Origin: JAKVCB01 sp965243695
GTDB taxonomy: Bacteria; Planctomycetota; Planctomycetia; Pirellulales; Lacipirellulaceae
NCBI GenBank assembly: GCA_965243695.1
Contig: CBDEWC010000014.1
Span: forward strand, 434,001 to 498,000
DNA length: 64,000 nucleotides
Reading direction: 5' to 3'
Position numbers and translations under genes: made by a program. Every line of letters starts with the position of its first letter. Within the stretch, counting starts at the first letter, position 1. Positions 17,900-26,801 of the stretch are shown here, piece after piece. The notes beneath the pieces were generated by a model. It searched no databases. It saw only the letters and a program-made list of their open reading frames with translations, and was not told where the DNA came from.

Positions 17900-20694
17900 T
17901 GGGAATCTTCCCCCAAATCGTGTCCCGCTACGACTGGCCGCTCAAACACGCCCGTCATACAGATCGATGAAAATGGGTCCCGGTCATTCTGCCCCATGTC
18001 GGTCGGTGGCCAGAATTCACGGCGACGGATCTTGCGGACCACTTCACGGGCAACATCGTCGGCGTCTGCCAGGTCGGCGTCGGACCAGTTGGCAATGAAT
18101 TGCACCGTCTTGGCAGTGTCTTCGGGCAGCGCGACATAGCCCAATTGTGGTTTGCCCGTGATTCCGAGACCCGCGGCAAGATGCCGGTACAAGGGAAGTT
18201 GTAGATCACTCCACTCACCGCGCCTGGGTTGGTGTGTTTTTTCGGGCCGCTGTGCCTCACGCGATGTTTTGTAGTCGAAAATCACAATCTCGCCATTTTC
18301 ATTCACATCAACCCGGTCAAGTCGACCATGGAGGTAAACGGGTTTGCCATCGACGTCGAACGCCACCCCTTCATCACCGGGTGAAGCTTCGACGTTTTTG
18401 ATTTGCCAACCCTTGGATCTCCAGGCAGCCTGCCAGGCTGCAAATGCCCGCAGCCGTTCTTCGGCCTGGGCAATCTGCACGTTAATCGCACCGCGACGTT
18501 TCGAGCCGTACTGCAGCTTTGCCTCCAGGCCAAGGTGAGTCAGCAAGCAGTCTCGAATGTCGTCAGGATTGGTCGAATCTGCGATTTCACTGTTCCCGAA
18601 TTTCTTGAGGACTTCGTGGATGAGTTGCCCGAATTGCAAAGCATCCAGTTCGCGCTCGCGGTCACTTGTCAGTTCAAGTTTCAGGCACCGCTCTAAAAAG
18701 AATCGGTAGGGGCATTCCAGGTACCGTTTGAAGTCGGTGACCCGCAAGGAGTCTTTTTCGGGCGTGTCGATGCAAGCCGGGTCGGGAACAGAAAAATCGG
18801 ACGTGTTGCGGGTCGATGAAAAGCGTGGGCTGTCGAAATTAGGTGCCGCCGACAACGTGTCGCCATCGTACAGCCGAATCACTCGGCGGGCGATGGTTTC
18901 CGGAGGAGCTGCGAACAAGAAACGGCTTGGGGTGAGTGGATTGCCGTCGGTATCATACCGGCTCATCACCAGATGAACCGTTTCACGGGTGTTCAATAAA
19001 ACTTCCACCGCATAGGCATCGCGCGCATATCGACGCTGGTTGTCACTGAGGCCCAGTTTTCGTCGCAAGGCATCGGGCAAAAAGAGATCTCCGCAAATCG
19101 ACTTCGGGACAAACCGCTCATTAAAAGTTGTGACCACCACCGCGGGAGTATCATCGAGTGGAAGCTCCAACCAACCCAGAATTTCGATTGCGCCAGCATC
19201 TTCTTCGGCCGCGACTCCTTCATTGGTCAGTTGCTCAAGCACCAGGTCGATCATTTTGCCTGCCGTGAGGTTTGGCGAGACCTGGGCGGGCAAGCCGGCC
19301 AGCTCGATGACGACCGCGGCGAGCTTTTCGCAGGCTGCTGTGGCGACTCGATCGGTGTTTTCAGCCACAACACCATAGATCTCCGCGAGTAGATCACCAA
19401 CAGGGGTCGCCCAGTCTGCCAGCGGCTTTGTATTCCCAGAGCCCAGATCGCCCAGCAGATGGTCAATCGCCGTGAAGGCTTGTTCGAGCTGGTTGCGGCG
19501 GTTTGCGGGTCCCAGCCACGATTCGCCCAACCGCAACGGCAAGTGCCTGGCAAGATAGTGGTCCAGTTCCACCAGCCAATCCTCGGCGATGCCTTTGGCG
19601 GTGAGCCAGCTGGCCAGGTCGGGATGGCGTACCAAGGCCGCAAAATCTTCGGTCCGCTTGTCGAACAAGTAATTCCCGACTGCCGTCAATAACTGGTAGG
19701 GTCGGGTTTGGGGTAGCTCTTTGGCCCACAGCCACCGACCGCGCAACCCGTGCTCGTCCAGTTCCTGTTGGAGCCTGGGCACGATTTGTTGATCTGGTAC
19801 CCCGATCGTGATTTGATCGGCCCGGTACCGGCCCTGGTATTCGGCCAGACATCGCATCACGATAGCTGCTTGCTGCTGGACATTTTGGGCAAGGCAAATT
19901 TGTTCGTCGTGAATGTTCAAATGCGTGTTGAGCCAGGCCTCCGGAAGGACACAACCAAATTCGTCAAACCGATCAGCCAGTTCCTGTGGGGCATGGACGA
20001 ATGCCGTTACCCGATCGGCAATCTGCGCAAGCATTTGCCGTTGTGTTTGGTTCATATCGGCCATGCCAACCAGAAAGACATTCTGCCCGCTGCCACACTC
20101 GCCATTTTGGATGGCAACCTGACGGGCGGTTTGCACGTCCCAGACCTCCAGGTCATCGAGTACCGAGAGGTAGTGTTGCTGAACTTTTGCCAGGGCGTGC
20201 CAGCGTGTTTGTTCAGTAAAACCTGAAACGGCGCCCCCTTTTTTGGCCACCATCGAAAAATCAAAGCCGTCGGCAGACAACTCGTTGTGCAGTCGGCTGA
20301 GCATGCGGGCCAGCCGTCGCCAACCGGTGAGATCCTCCTCGGTGGGAACCTGCGAGGTAAAGCCTTGCAGGGTTTCTGGAGAGGAGGTTTGCAGCGCCCG
20401 CACCCATGCCAGCCTTTGAATCAGGTCGCTGGCAACCGGTCGCTGCTGAGCATAGAGCAACTCGGGAAAATTGCCGAGGGTAACGATCTCGGGTGGCCGA
20501 AATTCAAGCGACCGCTCTCCTGCCAGTTCGAGCAGGGTTCTTAAGAGTTGCCGCCGGGCAAGACGTCCTGGTACCACCAGAATGCAGCCGGCCAAATCGA
20601 GCCGCTGGTTGTCGAGGTAATGGTCGGCAAGGTGCTTGGCCACCGACGGTAGTGCCGGTTGGTTCCATCCCAGGTAGATTTTTTGGATTGGCAT
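17896..20694 (-). CDS. addB: AddB-like PD-(D/E)XK nuclease subunit
   Basis: The 932-residue protein starts with a degenerate helicase-like half, as in AddB, and ends in a RecB-family nuclease domain. The nuclease part shows SLRVTDFKRYLECPYRFFLERC, then FGQLIHEVLKKF, then GRLDRVDVNENGEIVIFDYKTS with the D...DYK catalytic pattern, near residues 810-840. Only two cysteines of the AddB iron-sulphur cluster are obvious in the YLECPYRFFLERC block. The gene is first in a two-gene operon with the helicase. AddB/RexB assignment rests on architecture and context. Confidence 0.85.
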   Translation of the reverse strand: MPIQKIYLGWNQPALPSVAKHLADHYLDNQRLDLAGCILVVPGRLARRQLLRTLLELAGERSLEFRPPEIVTLGNFPELLYAQQRPVASDLIQRLAWVRALQTSSPETLQGFTSQVPTEEDLTGWRRLARMLSRLHNELSADGFDFSMVAKKGGAVSGFTEQTRWHALAKVQQHYLSVLDDLEVWDVQTARQVAIQNGECGSGQNVFLVGMADMNQTQRQMLAQIADRVTAFVHAPQELADRFDEFGCVLPEAWLNTHLNIHDEQICLAQNVQQQAAIVMRCLAEYQGRYRADQITIGVPDQQIVPRLQQELDEHGLRGRWLWAKELPQTRPYQLLTAVGNYLFDKRTEDFAALVRHPDLASWLTAKGIAEDWLVELDHYLARHLPLRLGESWLGPANRRNQLEQAFTAIDHLLGDLGSGNTKPLADWATPVGDLLAEIYGVVAENTDRVATAACEKLAAVVIELAGLPAQVSPNLTAGKMIDLVLEQLTNEGVAAEEDAGAIEILGWLELPLDDTPAVVVTTFNERFVPKSICGDLFLPDALRRKLGLSDNQRRYARDAYAVEVLLNTRETVHLVMSRYDTDGNPLTPSRFLFAAPPETIARRVIRLYDGDTLSAAPNFDSPRFSSTRNTSDFSVPDPACIDTPEKDSLRVTDFKRYLECPYRFFLERCLKLELTSDRERELDALQFGQLIHEVLKKFGNSEIADSTNPDDIRDCLLTHLGLEAKLQYGSKRRGAINVQIAQAEERLRAFAAWQAAWRSKGWQIKNVEASPGDEGVAFDVDGKPVYLHGRLDRVDVNENGEIVIFDYKTSREAQRPEKTHQPRRGEWSDLQLPLYRHLAAGLGITGKPQLGYVALPEDTAKTVQFIANWSDADLADADDVAREVVRKIRRREFWPPTDMGQNDRDPFSSICMTGVFERPVVAGHDLGEDSQ

Positions 20695-20952
20695 CGCACC
20701 ACACTACTTGCGTTATCGTCGGAATCCATAAATTCGAAAACTTGCGAAGCGCCCCTGGTCGGCACCGGCGGGTGCTGCGAAACTTATTTCTCTATTGGGG
20801 TGTCGAGATGGCCTGCTTATCCGGCCCCCGGTCACCGCCATCTGGTTCGGTCAAATTCTCGCACTTTCTGGAGGCCCTTTCGAGACCCCTGTTGGCTTGC
20901 GACAATAGAAGCCGGTCCTTAATTTGCACAGAACCTCCAGAATGTATGTGAA

Positions 20953-22218
20953 ATGACTATTTCTTTCAGTAGCTTTGCCTCTTCGGTTACCGTCGAAACT
21001 GCCTTCACCGTGCTGGCAATCGCCAAGCGGCTGATTGCCAGCGGGAAAGATGTGATTGAACTGGAGATTGGCGACAGCCCTTTTCCCACGCCCCAGCGGG
21101 TGGTGGATGCGGGCGTTCAGGCAATTCAGGCAGGAAACACCCATTATGGTCCCTCGCTGGGGTTAACCGAGTTTCGAACTGCCGCAGCAGATTACGTCCG
21201 CCGCGAGTACGGTTTGGAGGTACAGGCTGAAAATGTGGTCGCCGGACCGGGAGCCAAGAATTTTGAACAGCTCTTCTCTGAGGCTTTTTTGAATCCTGGA
21301 GATGGTGTGTTGGTCTTCAGCCCGCACTTTCCAACCTACGTGCCCAACATCCATCGTCGTGGTGCGCGGGCGGTCCTTTCAAGTTTGAAGCAGGCCAACG
21401 AGTTTCGACCCAACCTTGAGGAGGTTGAACAATTTATTCGGGAGGATCCCAGCCCGCGTGCCATTTTTCTGAACAGTCCCCACAATCCAACAGGCGGCAT
21501 CACCCTCCAGGAAGATTTGGAAGGCTTGGCCGAATTGATTCGAAATACCAATATCGCCGTCCTCAGCGATGAACCGTACGACCGCATGGTCTGGAGTGGT
21601 CAACATCGCAGCCTGGCGGCGATCCCCGGCATGCTCGATCGAACGGTGGCCGCTTACACATTCAGCAAGTCGTTCAGCATGAGCGGTTGGCGTTTGGGTT
21701 TTGCCGTAAGCAGCACTCCGATCATTGAAATGCTGGGCAAGCTGACCAATAGCGCACTTTCGTGTGTTGCCCCGTTTACTCAACTGGCTGGTGTCGCGGC
21801 GATGCAAGAGGCTTGTGATGAGCGGGATCGGCAAATGGAGGAGTTTCGACGCAAAGTCGTCCGCCTGGTCGAGCGGCTGAATCGGGTCGAAGGGATTACT
21901 TGCCTGGTGCCGGGTGGAAGTTTCTATGCGTTTCCTTCAGTGGCCCCAATTTGCAATCGCCTCGGGATCACCTCGCAAGGCCTGGCCATCTATTTGCTCG
22001 AGGGCGCCGATGAGGATCTTGGCGTTGCCTGCCTGGGGGGCGAATCGTTCGGTGAGGCGGGGGCCGGATTTTTGCGACTCAGTTGCGCCGAACCCGATGA
22101 GCGGCTGGCTGAAGCGGTCGCATTTATGGCCGATGCTTTCGGTCGCACCGACCGGGTCGAAAAGTTTCTGGCAGCCCGCGCCGAGTTCCGACTCGCTAAA
22201 CCGTACGATCTTGACTAA
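20953..22218 (+). CDS. class I/II PLP-dependent aminotransferase (aspartate aminotransferase fold)
   Basis: The 421-residue protein shows fold-type I features: NTHYGPSLGLTEFR in the N-terminal arm, NSPHNPTGG (substrate Asn region), LSDEPYDRMV with the PLP-binding Asp/Tyr, and the Schiff-base lysine in FSKSFSMSGWRLGF. A C-terminal Arg in the RLSCA segment is expected to hold the substrate carboxylate. This is the aspartate aminotransferase I-gamma type, but its amino donor cannot be predicted. It stands apart from its neighbours, convergent with nothing and about 260 bases from the divergent addB. Confidence 0.88.
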   Translation: MTISFSSFASSVTVETAFTVLAIAKRLIASGKDVIELEIGDSPFPTPQRVVDAGVQAIQAGNTHYGPSLGLTEFRTAAADYVRREYGLEVQAENVVAGPGAKNFEQLFSEAFLNPGDGVLVFSPHFPTYVPNIHRRGARAVLSSLKQANEFRPNLEEVEQFIREDPSPRAIFLNSPHNPTGGITLQEDLEGLAELIRNTNIAVLSDEPYDRMVWSGQHRSLAAIPGMLDRTVAAYTFSKSFSMSGWRLGFAVSSTPIIEMLGKLTNSALSCVAPFTQLAGVAAMQEACDERDRQMEEFRRKVVRLVERLNRVEGITCLVPGGSFYAFPSVAPICNRLGITSQGLAIYLLEGADEDLGVACLGGESFGEAGAGFLRLSCAEPDERLAEAVAFMADAFGRTDRVEKFLAARAEFRLAKPYDLD

Positions 22219-22376
22219 AACGTTTCCCGGAGCGTGGCCCCGCCAAACCAATCGCCCTAACGGTATGCACAGCTCTGCTCGGTAGTTCTGCGGTGCCGGG
22301 GGAAATAAAACGGAGTCAGGCCAGAGCGCCGCGTGGGCGCGATTGCGAAAAAATTGAAGCAAGAGGTGATCGAAGC

Positions 22377-23363
22377 ATGGCGGGTCTTATCAATGGCGAC
22401 TTCGGTATTTGGCAACGCGGCTCAACCCTTCCTGCTGGAACCGGGTTTCGTTTTGGTCCTGACATGTGGGCGGTCCATAGCGCCGGATCGACGGTTGCGG
22501 TTCAACGGGAGAGGTTTTCCCCCAGTCAAACGGAGGTTCCCGGCAATCCGAAATACTACGCCCAGATTACGGTCCAATCGGTTGCTGGAGTTGGCCATTG
22601 CACCAGGTTCGGCCAGCCGATCGAGGACGTTCGTCGGTATGCAGGAGAGACGATCACTTGGTCCTTCTATGCCAAAAGTGACACTTCAAAGAACATTGCC
22701 ATCGAACTGGGCCAGTTTTTCGGTTCTGGATCGCCGACCACAGCGTCACAGTCCAGTGGGGTCCAGAAAATCGCACTCACAACCCAATGGCAGCGGTTTG
22801 ATATTGTGATCGACGTGGCGTCCGTCGTTGGCAAGGAGATTGGTCCATCTGGAGACGATTGCCTGCAGGCGGTTTTTTGGCTCGACGCGGATTCTGCCTA
22901 CGACTCGCGCACGGACCGTCTTGGGCAGCAGTCGGGTCGGTTCGAGTTCGCTCAATGCGGCCTGGCCGAGGGCGACCAATCTGGCGACATGGGGTATTTG
23001 AAGCCACGACCGATCTACGAACAGCTTGCCGAGTGCGAAAGGTATTGCGAAAAGTCTTATAACCTGGATGTTGCACCTGGAGAACTGGACAACAGAGGTG
23101 TTGTCACACATGTCAAGAATCCGAACGATTCTTACCTGATATGGATTCCGTTTCGACAACGGATGCGCACACCGGAGGTCACGTGCTTTTCATTCAATAC
23201 GGGCGCACGACACAAGGTGGTGCAGGAGTACACCGATGTTTGTGTCCATTACTCCACGACGCTCGGTGAATGCGGGTTCTTTGTCCATCTTGACCAGCAA
23301 TTCGCCAAGCCAGAACGCTACTTCATCCAGTGGCTGGCCTCGGTGGAAGATCTGAAAATTTAG
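22377..23363 (+). CDS. phage tail/carbohydrate-binding-like protein
   Basis: The ATG at 22377 has a good AGAGGTGAT site seven bases upstream. The 328-residue product begins LINGDFGIWQRGSTLP and later has YEQLAECERYCEKSYNL. This N-terminal 'N-G-x-F-x-I-W-Q-R-G' opening and the central 'E-L-x-x-C-x-R-Y-x-x-K-S' block are typical of phage and prophage tail or carbohydrate-binding-like proteins. The middle is rich in beta-strand pattern (TWSFYAKSDTSKN). There is no signal peptide, and no other phage gene is nearby, so it may be a domesticated or horizontally acquired tail-like lectin. Function is inferred only. Confidence 0.6.
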   Translation: MAGLINGDFGIWQRGSTLPAGTGFRFGPDMWAVHSAGSTVAVQRERFSPSQTEVPGNPKYYAQITVQSVAGVGHCTRFGQPIEDVRRYAGETITWSFYAKSDTSKNIAIELGQFFGSGSPTTASQSSGVQKIALTTQWQRFDIVIDVASVVGKEIGPSGDDCLQAVFWLDADSAYDSRTDRLGQQSGRFEFAQCGLAEGDQSGDMGYLKPRPIYEQLAECERYCEKSYNLDVAPGELDNRGVVTHVKNPNDSYLIWIPFRQRMRTPEVTCFSFNTGARHKVVQEYTDVCVHYSTTLGECGFFVHLDQQFAKPERYFIQWLASVEDLKI

Positions 23364-23632
23364 TTCCCCAGGTCAGCCTGCTGAATTTTTTGTGAACACA
23401 ACCTGGCTGAGTGTGAGCACAGCCAGATGATTGGTGCAACAACGACTTTCCTGCGACACGGGTCGAGCGGATTAAAATGACCCAGTTGCAATGGTTGTTC
23501 GCACACGAGTGAGGGGGCATTTCCAGAATTAAATGCGTTCCATCGCGTGATTTTCCAAAACCCCTTGCTTCATCAAAGCGTCGTAGTTGTTTTTCTGAAA
23601 CGTTACAACCTTCTCGTCAGTCTGTGGCTGGG

Positions 23633-23971
23633 CTACCAGTTCAAGAGCCCCGGCTTTTGCTTCTCCCAGCCCCCGTCGGACGGAAAAACCGTGTTCATGA
23701 AGGTCAACTGGGGTTCACCGTCGAACCAGGTGTGCACGGTTTCTCGCCACTTGAGGAAGTGGGGAGCCTGCCGGTGGGCTTCGAAAGCAGCTTCATCCCG
23801 ATAGACCTCGTGCAAGTGGAATCGGGCAGGATGGGCCGCATCTTGATGAATGTCAAACCGAAAACAGTTTGGCTCATCCCGTACCGAGCCGGTGGCATCT
23901 CCAAGACTGGCTTCCTTGAACTCTTCGACCTTTTCGGGGTCGATATTGATCGTCACGAAAATCGAGAACAT
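23633..23971 (-). CDS. antibiotic biosynthesis monooxygenase (ABM) domain protein, LsrG-like
   Basis: The 112-residue protein is preceded by GAGGAAAC and matches the ABM ferredoxin-like fold: FSIFVTINIDPEKVEEFKEA, then ATGSVRDEPNCFRFDIHQD, then FHLHEVYRDEAAFEAHRQAPHF. Members act as small monooxygenases or isomerases on quinones, haem or signalling molecules; LsrG is a close-looking example. The substrate cannot be told here. It is a solitary gene convergent with the phage-like gene, and it is downstream of a Gfo/Idh/MocA gene on the same strand (146 bases apart). Confidence 0.85.
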   Translation of the reverse strand: MFSIFVTINIDPEKVEEFKEASLGDATGSVRDEPNCFRFDIHQDAAHPARFHLHEVYRDEAAFEAHRQAPHFLKWRETVHTWFDGEPQLTFMNTVFPSDGGWEKQKPGLLNW

Positions 23972-24117
23972 GTTGTTTCCTCAACAGACAGGGGGCAGGC
24001 GATCGGGGACGGTAAGGTTTTATGCGCACGCAGCGTGGCATATGGTGTTGTCTTGCGTGCGATGCTATTTTGCCTGTTTTGAAGGCGACTGGCGACCCGC
24101 GAACTGGAAATATTCGC

Positions 24118-25155
24118 TCAGCCCACATCGACCCGCCTGCCCGACTCGGCACTTTGGACGACCGCTTCGGTGAACTGCATGTAGCGAACCCCAGTGGAAA
24201 AATCGGTCAATTCAACCTTTTTCTCGCCACGAATCGCCTCGATAAAATCGCGCTCAACACGCCACGTGTAAGCTTCCTCCGGAGGAATTTTGACCTCGGC
24301 CAGCGATTGGCTGCCAGCTTTTCCGGCAAGAAGCTTGTTCTCCGAGCTGATCAGGTACTTGATGGTGCCTTCGCTGCCAAAGAGCTGAACCTGGATCCCG
24401 GCGGAGAAATGGGTTGCACTGCTTAAGTGATAAAGTCCCAAGGCACCCCCGTCGAGTTGGGTGAGCACATGCACACTGTCGGGTCGCTCCACCGCAACCA
24501 GTTCGCCGCTTGCCGGATCGGGCCGTTTCTGGGTAAATGTTTGCGACTGGGCCAACACCGATTCGGTTTTTGGGATCCAGCGACTTACCGCCTCGTGCAG
24601 AATCCCCAAGGCCAGCACATTCTGACCACTCAATTCCGCCGACTGGCGCCAGTGCAGTGGTGTATCGGGATTGGCAAAAGCGTCGTCGGTGGCGATGGCG
24701 ACCACCTCGCGCAATTCCCCCAAATAACCTTCATCGACCATGCGGCGGATCGTAAAGAGCGCATCAAAGCCTAGGGGGCTGGGCACAATTTGCGCGACCA
24801 GCTCCGGGCGTTGCTGGCTGGCGGCAAGCATCTGGCAGGCTTCCTCGACGTTACGGGCCATCCGTGCTTCGGTTAGTACGTGTTTACTGGACCCGAGTGC
24901 GGCCAGCGTGATAGGACAGTGTAAGTAGGGCCAGGTGCCAATCACGACGGCATCCAACTCCGGATCGGCCACAAGTTGTTCCCAGTGGTCGTAGGTCTTA
25001 GGAATGCCAAATTCCTTGGCGGCCGCAGCGGTCGATTTGGTACTCCGGTTGACGACGCCGGTGATTTCGACATTTTCACACTCCTGAAGTCCGGGCACGT
25101 GCCGCAGGCGACAGTTTGCGCCAAGTCCAATAATGCCAATGCGAATGGTCTTCAT
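24118..25155 (-). CDS. Gfo/Idh/MocA family NAD(P)-dependent oxidoreductase
   Basis: The 345-residue protein has the Rossmann start IRIGIIGLGANCR and the C-terminal alpha/beta domain with LGILHEAVSRW, followed by a GSEGTIKY strand. A GAGG site lies eight bases before the ATG. The family oxidises or isomerises sugars and related alcohols. The catalytic Lys of the usual E-K-P motif is absent: residues 96-98 read E-A-R. Planctomycetes carry many such proteins, some secreted; this one lacks a signal peptide. Substrate unknown. Confidence 0.88.
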   Translation of the reverse strand: MKTIRIGIIGLGANCRLRHVPGLQECENVEITGVVNRSTKSTAAAAKEFGIPKTYDHWEQLVADPELDAVVIGTWPYLHCPITLAALGSSKHVLTEARMARNVEEACQMLAASQQRPELVAQIVPSPLGFDALFTIRRMVDEGYLGELREVVAIATDDAFANPDTPLHWRQSAELSGQNVLALGILHEAVSRWIPKTESVLAQSQTFTQKRPDPASGELVAVERPDSVHVLTQLDGGALGLYHLSSATHFSAGIQVQLFGSEGTIKYLISSENKLLAGKAGSQSLAEVKIPPEEAYTWRVERDFIEAIRGEKKVELTDFSTGVRYMQFTEAVVQSAESGRRVDVG

Positions 25156-25390
25156 GCAGAAACCTCGTGCCTGGTGGTTTTATGGCGATGACAGGTTGCA
25201 ACTTTTATACTGTAAAAGAGCAGGGTCTTGTCTACCCCTGCCCCCCGTCGATTTTCCCAATGGCTTGATTTTCCTTCGGCGGCGTAGCCGAGTTGGGTTC
25301 AGCCACATCGTCGGCCCCCGTGATGGCGGATATGGTATACCATAGGTCCTGTACTCAGATCTCCAGCCCGGTTCACACCGTGATCCAGTC

Positions 25391-26695
25391 ATGAACGTTC
25401 ACAAAGCAGAAGCGATTTCAGGTGAACTTGGTGACGATGCCATTGGGCAGTTGCTTGATGAAACCCTCGAATCGGTGGACCAGGTGAGGAGAGTCCTGGT
25501 CATCCATCCCGATTACTCGCGGCACGACTTTACCGACCGACTCTTCGGCGAAATTTATCATCGGCTGCGAAAAAAAGGCCTGCAGTGTCTCGACGCGCTC
25601 AATGCCCAGGGTACGCATCGGCCGATGTCCCAGGACGAGCTCGCTGAGAAACTCGGCATTACTGGCCAACCGTTGGAAAAACTGGGGAGATTGTTCAACC
25701 ACGCTTTCGACCAGGTGGAAAAACTCGTGGAGCTTCCGGAGATTGCGGCGGAATTTGTGGAGGAGAAGACGGCCGGACAACTCACAACCTCCATGCCTGT
25801 GTCGGCCAACAAGCTGGTGACCGAGCCCTACGATCTGATCCTGGCGATCAGCGGGACAGTCCCGCACGAAGCGGCTGGTTTTTCGGGCGGGACGAAGATT
25901 TTCTTTCCCGGCATCGCCGGGCCCGATGTCATTGGGCTGTTGCACTGGGTTGCCGTGCTGATTGGCGCACCCAGCATTATGGGAAAGGCTGACAATCATG
26001 CCCGGGATGTGATCAACGAGGGAGCCCGCAGAATTTTCGAGGCTATTGGTGATACGCGTGTCGTTTCTCTGAATATGGTTTACTCCGAACAGGCAGGCTC
26101 GGTGGTCGCCAAGGGACTCTACGCAGGTCATGGATTCCATGGCTTCCTTGAGGCGTATGAGGCTGCCGCCCAACTGTCCTCTCAGCTGCACATTGTCTAC
26201 CTCGACGCGCCTCAACAGCTGGTGGTCCAGCAAATTCCTGCCATGTACGACGAAATCTGGACGGCCGGGAAGGGTTCGTACAAATTGCAACTTCCCGGAG
26301 TCCTGGCCGAGGGCGCTGAAATTGTGCTCTACGCGCCGCACATCGACCAGTTCCACTCCCACCCGAAAATGGACGAGGCCATCCGCATGATTGGATACCA
26401 TGGCCGCGATCGGGTGCTTGAGTTTCTTGAGAAACATCCAGAGTTCGACAAGAATGTCGCGGCCCATGTCATTAATCTTCGGGGGCATGGCGTTCTTGAA
26501 AATGGCATCGAAAAACATCCCTTCGAGGTCACGCTTGCCACCGCCATTGGCCGGTCCGAGTGTCAGGCTGCGGGTCTTGGTTACCGGGATCCAAAGAGTC
26601 TGGACCGCGAGTCTGTCGAAGCGGCCGGTGGCCTCTGGATTGAAGAAGGTGGCCAGTGGCTTTATGCCAACCGCCTCGAGACTCCCTCCGTCTGA
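25391..26695 (+). CDS. LarA-like (DUF2088) nickel-pincer racemase family protein
   Basis: The 434-residue protein has the LarA hallmarks GTHRPMS with His76 and HEAAGFSGGTK with His159 and Lys169. The ten-residue spacing between the latter two equals that of His174 and Lys184 in Lactobacillus LarA, where the lysine anchors the nickel-pincer cofactor. Family members racemise or epimerise lactate and other 2-hydroxyacids. No larB, larC or larE is present in the window, so the cofactor would have to come from genes elsewhere. The true substrate is open. There is no clear ribosome site. Confidence 0.82.
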   Translation: MNVHKAEAISGELGDDAIGQLLDETLESVDQVRRVLVIHPDYSRHDFTDRLFGEIYHRLRKKGLQCLDALNAQGTHRPMSQDELAEKLGITGQPLEKLGRLFNHAFDQVEKLVELPEIAAEFVEEKTAGQLTTSMPVSANKLVTEPYDLILAISGTVPHEAAGFSGGTKIFFPGIAGPDVIGLLHWVAVLIGAPSIMGKADNHARDVINEGARRIFEAIGDTRVVSLNMVYSEQAGSVVAKGLYAGHGFHGFLEAYEAAAQLSSQLHIVYLDAPQQLVVQQIPAMYDEIWTAGKGSYKLQLPGVLAEGAEIVLYAPHIDQFHSHPKMDEAIRMIGYHGRDRVLEFLEKHPEFDKNVAAHVINLRGHGVLENGIEKHPFEVTLATAIGRSECQAAGLGYRDPKSLDRESVEAAGGLWIEEGGQWLYANRLETPSV

Positions 26696-26801
26696 AGCGG
26701 GTTTGTTTTTGCCCCAGCCACCGGAGGTGATTTTTATCGGGTGGGTTTGCCCCTTAAAAACGTGCCGTGCCTCTTTGCTGACGACTTTTCCACGTGCCGG
26801 C

